Of a stretch of DNA of 41,793 nucleotides, positions 22,965 through 31,793 are shown one piece after another. The notes beneath the pieces were generated by a model that had not been told where the DNA came from, searched no databases, and worked only from the letters and a program-made list of their open reading frames with translations. Within the stretch, counting starts at the first letter, position 1, and each line of letters begins with the position of its first letter. The position numbers and the translations under genes were made by a program. The DNA is from RGIG8775 sp045587785 (GTDB lineage Bacteria > Bacillota > Clostridia > Oscillospirales > CAG-272), in assembly GCA_045587785.1 (NCBI GenBank), contig JAZNDA010000068.1, positions 1 through 41,793 on the forward strand, in the 5' to 3' direction.

Positions 22965-25900
22965 ATGAGGATGAAAAAAAGTGTTTTGCGCACAGCCGCT
23001 TTGGCGTTGTTTTTAATGGCTGTCATGCTGTGTAGTATATTTGCGGTGTCTGCCGAGGAGCTTCGCTGGGAGATCACACTCGACGCGGTCAATGACGATT
23101 TCAGCATAGAGGCTTCCTCCACCCTTTTGACGGGGACGGATGAGGACGGCTCGTATATCTACAATAATGATTCCAACCCGGGTGAGTTGGCCGTGCTTGA
23201 TACCAACAATCTGCTTGGTACTTCCGCAACCTTTTCGGTGGAAGGCGAATTTTATTTCGACGCGTTCCCCACGGGTCTTCGCGGCACCTCTACCCCTGCG
23301 GAAAGTCCGCTTTCCCTCTTGTGCTGGCGGGTTAAACAGGGAGACGTCAACATATTTAACGCCGTTCGTTTGGATGATGAGGGATATATTCATACCGCTT
23401 CGGACGGCACGGGAAAGACCGACGTGAAGCTGGATACGGGAAAATGGTATAAGATCCGTCTGGTGGTCATGCCAAAAAACGGAATTTGCGAGCTTCGCGT
23501 GGACGGCGTAAAGTCGTTTGTCTTCTCCATTGGAAAGTTTGACCCCCAGTACCACACATCCGATGCCTTCCGTTTCTTTGACAGTTACTATAATTGGAGC
23601 GCCAAGATGAGAAATCTTGTGATCGAGGGTGACGGCGGGTTACCCAGAGAGGATGCTGCCGACTTTATCTCTTTCCAGACTACAAAGCCTCAGAACGGCA
23701 GCTTTGACGTGCGTTTGATTGCGGGCATTAACAGTCTGGAATATGACCGTTTTGGTTATCAGGTACTCCTTTTGAACAGGAATACTGCCGGCGAGATTGT
23801 TGTAACTGAGCGAAAGGGAACCGACACCAAGGCGTATTCTGCGGTTTACGGCGGAAACACGAGCTATAACATCAAGGAAAATTTCGGATACGATTATGCT
23901 TGCCTTGCTACGATAAAGGGTCTTGATGCTACGTCGAAACATACCGAGCTTGTGGTTCGTCCGTACATCCTGGATCTGGACGGTACCAAGAGATACGGTG
24001 TTACTACCGTTCTTGCGTACAGGGGCCAGACCGATAGCGACGGCTATCCTGTTTTATCAGAGGTGAACGACGCGCAATACCATACCGTGGTTGCGTCCGC
24101 CGATACTTATATTTACCAAAATACGTCGAGTGTTAATTACGGCACAGAAACAGAATTGGTCGTCAAAAATATCACAGGGGAAACCGGTAGCTATTTCCGT
24201 GCGGTGTATTATAAATTCACTTTGAGCGCCGATGAGGTCGCCAAGCTTCAAACGGCAGCAAAGGCTGTGCTTTCCTTGCCGTTCAAAGGATATGCGAATG
24301 AGTCGAGCAGTGTCGGCAGAACTGCTTGTGACATGCTGTTGCATGAGGTGAAAAAGAAGTATAGTTGGGTGTCAGAGTGGAGTGAAACGGGTCTGACCTA
24401 TCAAAATCGTAATTATTATGTCACAACGGGTGATCTGATCTGCAGTTATGATCACGAGAGGCTTGTTGCGGGCTCGTCTGTTGAGGTGGATATTCTGGAC
24501 TATCTGAATTCACAGACCCCAAGTTCGGACGGCAGTATTACGGTATCCTTCCGTCTTACCAGCGAGGCGCACAGCGATGCGATTACTACATACTGGTACT
24601 CCAGAGAATCGGAATATAAGCCTTCCATCATCATTTACGAGAACTTCTATAACAACGATCTTCAGATTGAGAAATTTGCCAATATCGGCTATGAGCCTTG
24701 GGGCTATGCCGAGAAGCTTGTTGACGAATGGTTTGAGGGCGGCGAGAGAGAAAAGCTGTATGCTGCTGAATATGAGGCACCCGAACTTGAGAAAGTAAAT
24801 AACGACACTGCATACGGCGATTTCTCGGTATACAATCCGATGGCAGATCGCACGAAAAATGCGTACATCAGAACGCTTTCCACGCTTTCGGGCTACAAGA
24901 TGGAAGAAGAGACACTGTATGACGAATACGGCGGTATTACGAATCTCGGTGTCGAGGGCAGCGCAACAGGCTATTACCACATCGAACGGATCGACGGCAA
25001 GGTATACATCATTGACCCGATCGGCAATCCCTTCTTTTCCAATGGTGTCAACGCTTTGACGCACGGTGATTCCGCTAATCAGAGAGATTATACCATCGAG
25101 CAGTACGGCACCGAGCAAGAATTCTACGCGGCAATCGCCACCGACCTGCTTGGCAACTTTGGAATCAATACCGCATATATGTCCAACGACACTGCAAACG
25201 TCGAGCTTCCCAAAAACGGTATGAACGTTGTTGTTGACGTCTACGACGGCGCTATCAACTCCTACATGCGTACGCTGGGTCTTGCCGTGTCTACGGGCGG
25301 TTCCTCGACGTTCCGGCATAATAACACCATGAACGTATTTGATCCCGATTTTATTGCCCATGCGGATAAAAAGATTTCAAAAACAGTTGCCCCCTATCTA
25401 AATCAGCCCTATCTGCTCGGATATACCAGCGACAATGAACTCCCCGGCGATGCTGACTTTTTGAAGCGTTATCTGACCCTTTCTACCACGGAGCCTGTCA
25501 ATGCGTTCTCGTATGCAGCGGCGTGGACTTGGTTCCGCCGCGCGACCGATAACCACAATCCGTCGCTTAACGATGTGACCCCCGAGCTGAATCAGGAATT
25601 CCTTGCGTTTGCTTACAACCGCTATTTCAAGATCGTTTCCGAAGCCTTCGATAAGTATGATCCCAATCATATGTACATCGGTACCCGTTCCAATGGTTCC
25701 ACAGGGGATGAGGAGGGCTATCTCCGCGCTGCGGGACAGTATCTGGATCTGGTGACCGTCAATACTTACGGAGATCAGGATTACGTCTATGTCGACACTG
25801 CGATCGAGAAGGTCTATCGGTACACGGGACTTCCGTTTATCGTGACTGAGTTCGGTATGCGTGCGCTTGAGTCGGTGGATATGAACGGCTATAAGCTGGG

Positions 25901-26312
25901 TAACTACGGCGATACCGCTTGCTGGCTGTTTGAAACGCAGCAGCAGAGAGCCAACTCGTATGAGAGCTACGTCATCAATCTTCTGGAGAGCGATAACTGC
26001 GCAGGATGGGTGATCTACCGCTTCCGCGATAATGACCAGAGCATATACGAGGATGCAGAAGGTAACAAGTATCTTCTTTGCTCTGACAGGTCGGCAACGG
26101 AACCCGTTTATGAAAACATTGAAACGGGTGAACAAGTGAATGCAAGCCAAAAGGTGATCACTAAGGTGTATGAGGGTGAGACCGACACTTCTAACCTTAG
26201 CCACAACAAGGGTATTTATGACAACCATAATCAGCCCTATTCCGAGATGAGAACATCTATAAAGGCGATCAGCGACAATCTTGCCACCCTTGTTAAATAC
26301 TTTGCTAAATAA
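22965..26312 (+). CDS. Secreted clan-A glycoside hydrolase with LamG-like and DNRLRE domains
   Basis: A 1115-residue exported protein. A signal peptide (KKSVLRTAALALFLMAVMLC..., likely cut after VSA near residue 31) precedes a concanavalin/LamG-like domain (about 55-215) and a DNRLRE/CBM96-like beta domain (about 375-560, starting VVASADTYIYQN). A TIM-barrel hydrolase follows from about 660: GYYHIERIDGKVYIIDPIGNPFFSNGVN resembles GH50-type agarases and relatives. The likely acid/base is Glu in YTSDNELPGD (about 823) and the nucleophile Glu in FIVTEFGMR (about 961). No LPXTG, dockerin or S-layer anchor is visible. ATG 22965 follows aaagga at 22952-22957. Substrate unknown; the polysaccharide class is not deducible. 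Confidence 0.82.
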   Translation: MRMKKSVLRTAALALFLMAVMLCSIFAVSAEELRWEITLDAVNDDFSIEASSTLLTGTDEDGSYIYNNDSNPGELAVLDTNNLLGTSATFSVEGEFYFDAFPTGLRGTSTPAESPLSLLCWRVKQGDVNIFNAVRLDDEGYIHTASDGTGKTDVKLDTGKWYKIRLVVMPKNGICELRVDGVKSFVFSIGKFDPQYHTSDAFRFFDSYYNWSAKMRNLVIEGDGGLPREDAADFISFQTTKPQNGSFDVRLIAGINSLEYDRFGYQVLLLNRNTAGEIVVTERKGTDTKAYSAVYGGNTSYNIKENFGYDYACLATIKGLDATSKHTELVVRPYILDLDGTKRYGVTTVLAYRGQTDSDGYPVLSEVNDAQYHTVVASADTYIYQNTSSVNYGTETELVVKNITGETGSYFRAVYYKFTLSADEVAKLQTAAKAVLSLPFKGYANESSSVGRTACDMLLHEVKKKYSWVSEWSETGLTYQNRNYYVTTGDLICSYDHERLVAGSSVEVDILDYLNSQTPSSDGSITVSFRLTSEAHSDAITTYWYSRESEYKPSIIIYENFYNNDLQIEKFANIGYEPWGYAEKLVDEWFEGGEREKLYAAEYEAPELEKVNNDTAYGDFSVYNPMADRTKNAYIRTLSTLSGYKMEEETLYDEYGGITNLGVEGSATGYYHIERIDGKVYIIDPIGNPFFSNGVNALTHGDSANQRDYTIEQYGTEQEFYAAIATDLLGNFGINTAYMSNDTANVELPKNGMNVVVDVYDGAINSYMRTLGLAVSTGGSSTFRHNNTMNVFDPDFIAHADKKISKTVAPYLNQPYLLGYTSDNELPGDADFLKRYLTLSTTEPVNAFSYAAAWTWFRRATDNHNPSLNDVTPELNQEFLAFAYNRYFKIVSEAFDKYDPNHMYIGTRSNGSTGDEEGYLRAAGQYLDLVTVNTYGDQDYVYVDTAIEKVYRYTGLPFIVTEFGMRALESVDMNGYKLGNYGDTACWLFETQQQRANSYESYVINLLESDNCAGWVIYRFRDNDQSIYEDAEGNKYLLCSDRSATEPVYENIETGEQVNASQKVITKVYEGETDTSNLSHNKGIYDNHNQPYSEMRTSIKAISDNLATLVKYFAK

Positions 26313-26336
26313 TCGTTTATAAAATTTTGAATATGG

Positions 26337-26378
26337 CAAGACCTTTTTGCAAAATTTGCATAAAGGTCTTGCTTTTTT
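26337..26378 (+). terminator. Terminator of the glycosidase gene
   Basis: GCAAGACCTTT/AAAGGTCTTGC stem, 14-base loop, then six T, 24 bases after the stop. Confidence 0.9.
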
Positions 26379-26400
26379 GTCCAAAATATATTAAAATGCA

Positions 26401-26444
26401 GCATAGAAAAAGGAGACCTCTTGCGAGATCTCCTTTTTCTATGC
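26401..26444 (-). terminator. Terminator of the CofE-like gene
   Basis: A perfect 16-bp stem GCATAGAAAAAGGAGA/TCTCCTTTTTCTATGC with a 12-base loop, three bases after the minus-strand stop; symmetrical and probably active both ways. Confidence 0.75.
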
Positions 26445-26447
26445 TGA

Positions 26448-27647
26448 TTAGTTGGTATAGTTATCGAAATAGCCCTGAACCAGAACCACGGGGGTACCCT
26501 TGTCACCCGAGCCGGAGGTCAGGTCGCAAAGGGAACCGATGAGATCGGTAAGCTGTCTGGGTGTGGTGCCTTGCGACGCCATGTTGCCCACAAGGTTATC
26601 GTCCTTGGAGCGGATGCTCTCGGAGATCGCCTTTTTCAGCTCCTCGCCCGACAGATCCTTGTAGTCGTTATCGGCAAGATATTTCAGCTTAAGTTCGTTG
26701 GGTGTTCCCACAAGACCGTCGGTAAAGGCGGGGGAGACCACGGGGTCTGCCAGTTCCCAGATCTTGCCCTGCGGATCCTTGAAAGCGCCGTCGCCGTATA
26801 CCATGACCTCAACGTGCTTGCCCGTTGCCTTAAGGATTCTTGCCTGAATGTCATACACAAGATCGCGGCACTCGTTGGGGAACAGCTTGATCTTATCCTC
26901 GGTGGACTTGTTTGAACCGAGCAAGCCGTATTTGCTGTTATAGCCGCTTCCGTTCACGGGGGCGTTCATCAGATCGTCCAAGCCGCAAACCACGCGTGCG
27001 CCTGCCGCCTTCAGAATTCTCTTGGTGCGTGCACGGGTATGAATATCACAGGTGATCACGCTGTCGGTATAATTCAGAATGGTCTTTGCCTGGTTAGCAA
27101 ACACAATCTCCACCTCAGTGCCCAGCGAGCGGATCAGCTCGCTGTAGTAAGCCACGTAGTCAACGCCTGTGAAAGGATGCTTATTCTCGCCGAACAGCTC
27201 GCGGTAACGCTCAAGCGTGAGCACGTCACTGTAGGGGTTTATGCCTGCTTCATCGATCTTGTCAAGAGACACCAGCTCATTGCCCACCTCGTCCGAAGGG
27301 TAGCTGAGCATCAGCACGATCTTTTTACAGCCCATGGCAATGCCGCGCAGACAGATGGCAAAACGGTTACGGGAAAGAATGGGGAATATAACGCCCACCG
27401 TTTCGCCGCCCAGCTTGTTTCTCACGTCTGTGGCAATATCGTCTACCGATGCATAGTTGCCTTGCGCGCGAGCCACGATCGACTCGGTCAAAGCAACGAC
27501 GTCCTTGTCATACAGAGGGAAGTTTTCGTATTCCGACGCTTCAAGCACACTTTGTGTGACCATGGCGGCAAGATCATCACCCTCACGGAAAATGGGGCAA
27601 CGAATACCGCGGGAAACCGTACCGACTCTGCGTTCTTTTTTTTCCAT
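26448..27647 (-). CDS. CofE-like (coenzyme F420-0:L-glutamate ligase) family protein
   Basis: A 399-residue protein whose first half matches the F420-0:gamma-glutamyl ligase family: VVALTESIVARAQGNYASVDDIA (about 48-70) and GVIFPILSRNRFAICLRGIAMG. It continues with DSVITCDIHTRARTKRILKAAGARVVCGLDD and a long C-terminal region with VEVMVYGDGAFKDP. CofE adds gamma-linked glutamates to F420, but Clostridia are not known to need F420, so the true substrate is probably another acid acceptor. It stands alone with its own promoter and terminator. Family membership is fairly sure; function is not. Confidence 0.75.
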   Translation of the reverse strand: MEKKERRVGTVSRGIRCPIFREGDDLAAMVTQSVLEASEYENFPLYDKDVVALTESIVARAQGNYASVDDIATDVRNKLGGETVGVIFPILSRNRFAICLRGIAMGCKKIVLMLSYPSDEVGNELVSLDKIDEAGINPYSDVLTLERYRELFGENKHPFTGVDYVAYYSELIRSLGTEVEIVFANQAKTILNYTDSVITCDIHTRARTKRILKAAGARVVCGLDDLMNAPVNGSGYNSKYGLLGSNKSTEDKIKLFPNECRDLVYDIQARILKATGKHVEVMVYGDGAFKDPQGKIWELADPVVSPAFTDGLVGTPNELKLKYLADNDYKDLSGEELKKAISESIRSKDDNLVGNMASQGTTPRQLTDLIGSLCDLTSGSGDKGTPVVLVQGYFDNYTN

Positions 27648-27712
27648 AAATTATAACTCCAATCTTCGCCCAAAAAGGCGTGAATGTTTAAGGAAGTTTT
27701 TGACCACCCGTT

Positions 27713-27741
27713 ATTATAACACATGCGTGGTGTGTTTGCAA
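27713..27741 (-). promoter_or_regulatory. Promoter of the CofE-like gene
   Basis: On the minus strand: TTGCAA (27736-27741), 17 bp, TATAAT (27713-27718). The leader to the ATG at 27647 is about 60 bases. Confidence 0.7.
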
Positions 27742-27775
27742 GAGTTTTTATAAAAATGTAACAATTTTTTTGTTT

Positions 27776-29272
27776 TTACACCTGTTGCGGCTTTTTGCTT
27801 TGACAGGCAGAGAGCAGGATCTCTTTTTCGCAAAACGGCAGCTTTTGTCCGTTCACCAGTTGATAGGTCTCGTGTCCCTTGCCCGCAAACAGGAAAATGT
27901 CGCCCTCTTTGGCGATAGACACCGCATAGCGGATGGCATCGGCACGGTCGGGGATGATCTGATAGGGACAGGTCGTCCCTTCAAAGGCGGCGGCGATGTC
28001 ATTCAGAATATCCATGGGATCCTCAAAGTCGGGGTTGTCCGAGGTGAGGATGCAAAGGTCGGCAAGCGCGGAGGCAACCTCGCCAAGTTCGCGCCGTCTG
28101 CCAAAGGTCCTGCCGCCCACCGAGCCAAACAGACAGATCAGACGTTTTGGGTCATAGCGTCTGAGGGTGCCAAGTGCGGCGGTCATGCTGACCTTGTTGT
28201 GCGCGTAGTCAATGACAAAGGTGACGTTGTCCATGGCATCCACCATTTCAAAGCGTCCGCCGATACGGGCATCCGAAAGCAGGCAGATGGCGCGTTCGGT
28301 CGAAATTCCGCATACGCGGCACACGGCGATGGCGGCAAGCGCGTTGTATACGCTGAATTCCCCCGGAAAAGGGAGAGAGGCGGTGTATGTTTCGCCCATG
28401 GCTGTCAGATCAAGCGATATGCCAAGGCTGTCACGGCTTCGATAGAGCGTGGGCGGCCCCGCGTGAAATTCTGCGCCGTGGTGCAGGGCATAGTGCAAAA
28501 TGCTTGTCCCGTGCGGTACTGCCGATTCCATTTCCGCGGCGTACGGATCGTCGGCATTCAGAATGACGGTTTTTGCTCCGTAGTCGGAAAACAGTGTTTT
28601 TTTGCAATCCTTATAGTGTTCAAAGGTCGGGTGCTCGTGACCGCCGATGTGGTCGGGCGACAGATTGGTAAACACTGCGACATCAAAGCAAATGCCGTGG
28701 ACACGGTTCATGTAAAGTGCTTGAGAGGACACCTCCATCACAAGATACTTGACGCCTGCCATGCACATGTGGCGCATATACATTTGTGTGATATAGCTCT
28801 CGGGCGTGGTGTTAACGGCATCTATATGAAAGTCACCGTATTCAATGCCGTTGGAGCCGATATATCCGCAGGGCATGCCCGCGGCGTTCAGTGCGTGACA
28901 GATCATAAGCGCGGTCGTTGTCTTTCCCTTGGTGCCTGTGATGCCGATGACGAACAGCTCTCGGCTTGGGTGCTCAAAGAGGTTGGCGGAGAGGACGGCA
29001 AGAGCCTGCCTTGTGTTGGGGCACAAAAAGACGTAGGCGTCATTCGGCAGATCCGTCAGAGGTGTTTCCGCCACAAAAAAGCGGCATCCCTTTTCATATG
29101 CCGAGAGGGCGTATTTGTGTCCGTCAGAGGCACTGCCGCGCAAGCAGACAAACAGGCAGGATTCGGTCGCGCGGCGTGAGTCGTAGCAAATATCGGAGAT
29201 GTTTTTGTCCTTGGGAAAGCCTTCTGCGGTGCGTGTGATTATGGCACCGCTTAGCAGTTTTTCAAGCTTCAT
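27776..29272 (-). CDS. murE: MurE-type UDP-MurNAc-L-Ala-D-Glu amino acid ligase
   Basis: A 498-residue cytosolic Mur ligase adding the third residue to the peptidoglycan stem peptide. The N-terminal UDP-binding domain includes DSRRATESCLFVCLRG. The ATP loop is GITGTKGKTTTAL (about 108-120). NTTPESYITQMYMRHM and MEVSSQAL follow, and the C-terminal domain carries FAGKGHETYQL. The specificity motif is SDNPDFEDP: the Arg of the meso-diaminopimelate DNPR motif is Asp here. The start overlaps the preceding small gene by four bases (ATGA). dapA upstream still suggests diaminopimelate is made. Confidence 0.93.
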   Translation of the reverse strand: MKLEKLLSGAIITRTAEGFPKDKNISDICYDSRRATESCLFVCLRGSASDGHKYALSAYEKGCRFFVAETPLTDLPNDAYVFLCPNTRQALAVLSANLFEHPSRELFVIGITGTKGKTTTALMICHALNAAGMPCGYIGSNGIEYGDFHIDAVNTTPESYITQMYMRHMCMAGVKYLVMEVSSQALYMNRVHGICFDVAVFTNLSPDHIGGHEHPTFEHYKDCKKTLFSDYGAKTVILNADDPYAAEMESAVPHGTSILHYALHHGAEFHAGPPTLYRSRDSLGISLDLTAMGETYTASLPFPGEFSVYNALAAIAVCRVCGISTERAICLLSDARIGGRFEMVDAMDNVTFVIDYAHNKVSMTAALGTLRRYDPKRLICLFGSVGGRTFGRRRELGEVASALADLCILTSDNPDFEDPMDILNDIAAAFEGTTCPYQIIPDRADAIRYAVSIAKEGDIFLFAGKGHETYQLVNGQKLPFCEKEILLSACQSKKPQQV

Positions 29273-29613
29273 TTTATTTCCTCTTGTGGTATTTTGGAAC
29301 GGATTCTGTAGTTTTGTTCAAGCTGATCTCTGTTTTTTATCACAAAGCTTTTCATATCCTCTGTGGCGGGGATCAGTGTCAGCATTTTTCCCTCGTATTG
29401 CTCGGCGATATGCCAAAGCTCACGTCTAAGCGAGGCGTTATCCATGGGCGGCGTCAGCACTTTGATTCCCATCAGCCTTGCATAGAATGGCGCGCGGCAT
29501 GTCAACCACAGCGTTCTCGTGCGCTTGCAAAGACCAAGCAGAATGAAAAACGTACGCCCCCGCGGCTTGCCAAGCAGTACACTTACGCAGTAACTGCGCA
29601 TAACATCCTTCAT
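29269..29613 (-). CDS. Conserved-looking small protein of unknown function
   Basis: A 114-residue basic protein, not recognised. The N-terminal half is hydrophobic and Arg/Leu-rich (FFILLGLCKRTRTLWLTCRAPFYARLMG), the C-terminal half charged (ATEDMKSFVIKNRDQLEQNYRIRSK). ATG 29613 follows a gaggtg site; the frame also opens at 29628. It lies 81 bases after dapA and overlaps the murE start by four bases, so translation is probably coupled to murE and a cell-envelope link is possible. Confidence 0.6.
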   Translation of the reverse strand: MKDVMRSYCVSVLLGKPRGRTFFILLGLCKRTRTLWLTCRAPFYARLMGIKVLTPPMDNASLRRELWHIAEQYEGKMLTLIPATEDMKSFVIKNRDQLEQNYRIRSKIPQEEIK

Positions 29614-29694
29614 TTGAACACCTCGCATGTCGGTACGGTCTTTATTGTATTATATCATATTTTTTTCAAGATATCAAGAATAAAAAGGATTTTG

Positions 29695-30579
29695 TCACGT
29701 TTTTTTATGCTCCAACAGCTGAGATAAACGGTTTCTGAGGGCATCACTCGGTGGGCAAAGAGGCAGACGGTATTCCTCGCGGCAAAGTCCGAGCATGGCG
29801 GCGGCGCATTTGATGGGGATGGGGTTGGTCTCGGCAAACAGGGCATCTACGATGGGCAAGAAGCCGAGCTGGTCACGTTTAGCACCCTCGGTGTCTCCCG
29901 TGCGGTATTTTTGGCACATGTCCGCCACCTCACGGGGGAAGATGTTGGAAAGTACCGAGATGACACCCTTGCTGCCGACAGACAGCATGGGGACGGTGAT
30001 ATCGTCGTTTCCGCTGTAAAAGGCAAAGCCGTCACCGAATTCCGCCATCATGCGTGTGGCAAAGCCCATATCTCCCGACGCTTCCTTGATAGCAACGATG
30101 CGCGGATGGGATACAAGCGGACGGAGTGCGGCGGCGCTCAGCCATACGCCCGTGCGCGAGGGAACATTGTACAGGATGATGGGTCTGTCGGTCTCGTTTG
30201 CAATTTTAAGATAGCTTTCGCTAAGACCTTTTGGCGTGGCGCGGTTGTAGTAGGGGGTGACCAGAAGCAGGGCGTTGCATCCTACACGGCAGGCATATTT
30301 GGACATCTCCACAGCGTGGGCGGTATCATTGCTTCCCGTGCCTGCAATGACGGGGACGCGTCCTGCCGCCGCGCGGACGGCAAAGGCAATGCAGGCGCGA
30401 TGCTCGCTGTCACTGAGGGTTGGTGCCTCTCCCGTGGTACCTGCGACCACCAGGGCGTCGATGCCGTTTTCGATCTGGAATTCGATCAGCTTCTCAAAAG
30501 CGTCGAAGTCCACCTTGCCGTCCGAAAACGGGGTAATGAGGGCGGTGGCGGCACCTTCAAATATCATGTTTTTGGTCAT
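29695..30579 (-). CDS. dapA: 4-hydroxy-tetrahydrodipicolinate synthase
   Basis: A 294-residue TIM barrel condensing pyruvate with aspartate semialdehyde, the first committed step to diaminopimelate and lysine. AGTTGEAPTLS (about 45-55) carries the Thr pair, LLVTPYYNRATPKGL and IILYNVPSRTGV carry the catalytic Tyr and Arg, and IVAIKEASGDM contains the Schiff-base Lys (about 163). It heads the minus-strand group dapA, small orf, murE and diverges from queA. ggagct upstream of the ATG is a moderate ribosome-binding site. No clear promoter box pair was found for it. Confidence 0.94.
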   Translation of the reverse strand: MTKNMIFEGAATALITPFSDGKVDFDAFEKLIEFQIENGIDALVVAGTTGEAPTLSDSEHRACIAFAVRAAAGRVPVIAGTGSNDTAHAVEMSKYACRVGCNALLLVTPYYNRATPKGLSESYLKIANETDRPIILYNVPSRTGVWLSAAALRPLVSHPRIVAIKEASGDMGFATRMMAEFGDGFAFYSGNDDITVPMLSVGSKGVISVLSNIFPREVADMCQKYRTGDTEGAKRDQLGFLPIVDALFAETNPIPIKCAAAMLGLCREEYRLPLCPPSDALRNRLSQLLEHKKT

Positions 30580-30615
30580 AATAAGCTCCGTTCATGTGAA
30601 TTTTATGGAAAGGTA

Positions 30616-30644
30616 TTGCAAAAAAATGAGATTTGTAATATAAT
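30616..30644 (+). promoter_or_regulatory. queA promoter
   Basis: TTGCAA (30616-30621), 17 bp, TATAAT (30639-30644). The queA ATG at 30693 is preceded by aaggaaggga. Confidence 0.75.
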
Positions 30645-30692
30645 GACTTTGTATTTACAGTATATGCGAAAAACCAAAGGAAGGGACGTCAA

Positions 30693-31769
30693 ATGTCGGT
30701 CATTATCAATCAAAGAACAGATACTACGCTCAAAACCTCGGATTTTTATTACGAGCTTCCCCCCGAGCTGATCGCGCAAACGCCGCTTGAGAGAAGGGAT
30801 TCTTCAAGACTGCTTTGTGTTGACCGCGGGACGGGCGAGCTTTCACATAAACATTTTTACGATATCATAGATATGCTGGACCCAAATGACGTACTGGTCA
30901 TCAACGATTCCAAGGTCATTCCCGCGCGGCTTTACGGACATGCCGAGGGCAGAGAGGACGCCGCCATCGAGCTGTTGCTTCTTCGCTCACGGGGGCTTGA
31001 TACATGGGAGACGTTGGTAAAGCCGGGAAAACGGGCAAAGATCGGCGCGCGTCTTGTGTTTGGCGAGGGGCTTCTTACGGGTGAGATCACCGATATCGTA
31101 GAGGAAGGCAATCGCCTGATCCGTTTTGATTATGACAGACAGGCTTACAGTAACGTGTATGAGATATTGCACAAGATCGGTCTGATGCCATTGCCGCCGT
31201 ATATCACCGAGCGTTTGCGTGATAACGAACGCTATCAGACAGTGTATGCCAAACAGGAGGGAAGTGCGGCGGCACCTACGGCAGGCTTGCATTTTACGGA
31301 CGAGCTTCTTGGGAAGATAAGAGAGAAGGGTGTTGCCATTGCGCCCGTTATGCTTCATGTGGGACTTGGCACCTTTCGCCCCGTCAAGGCGGAGAGCCTG
31401 AATGACCATGTGATGCATACCGAATATTTTTCGGTCTCGAAAGAGAGTGCCGATCTGATCATCGAGCGCCGCGCGGCGGGCGGCAGAGTGATCGCGGTGG
31501 GAACGACCTCCTGCCGAACGCTTGAGAGCGTGACCGATGAAAATGGCGTGGTGCACCCCATGTGCGGCGAGACGGGTATTTTCATTTACCCCGGATATCG
31601 ATTCAAGGCTGTGGACGCGCTGATCACCAATTTCCATTTGCCCGAAAGCACGCTTCTGATGCTCATTTCGGCGTTTTACGATCGCGAAAAGATCTTGGAG
31701 GTCTACAAAACGGCAGTTGAGCAAAGGTACAGATTCTTTAGCTTTGGGGATGCGATGTTTATTGAGTAA
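30693..31769 (+). CDS. queA: S-adenosylmethionine:tRNA ribosyltransferase-isomerase
   Basis: A 358-residue enzyme making epoxyqueuosine in the wobble position of tRNAs reading NAU/NAC codons. Diagnostic stretches are FYYELPPELIAQTPLERRDSSRLL at the start, DVLVINDSKVIPARLYG, GLMPLPPYI, EGSAAAPTAGLHFT (about 190-203) and the C-terminal TNFHLPESTLLMLISAF. It starts a plus-strand run with miaA (24-base gap), both tRNA modification enzymes. Confidence 0.96.
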   Translation: MSVIINQRTDTTLKTSDFYYELPPELIAQTPLERRDSSRLLCVDRGTGELSHKHFYDIIDMLDPNDVLVINDSKVIPARLYGHAEGREDAAIELLLLRSRGLDTWETLVKPGKRAKIGARLVFGEGLLTGEITDIVEEGNRLIRFDYDRQAYSNVYEILHKIGLMPLPPYITERLRDNERYQTVYAKQEGSAAAPTAGLHFTDELLGKIREKGVAIAPVMLHVGLGTFRPVKAESLNDHVMHTEYFSVSKESADLIIERRAAGGRVIAVGTTSCRTLESVTDENGVVHPMCGETGIFIYPGYRFKAVDALITNFHLPESTLLMLISAFYDREKILEVYKTAVEQRYRFFSFGDAMFIE

Positions 31770-31793
31770 AGCGATATTTGAGAGGATAAATAA

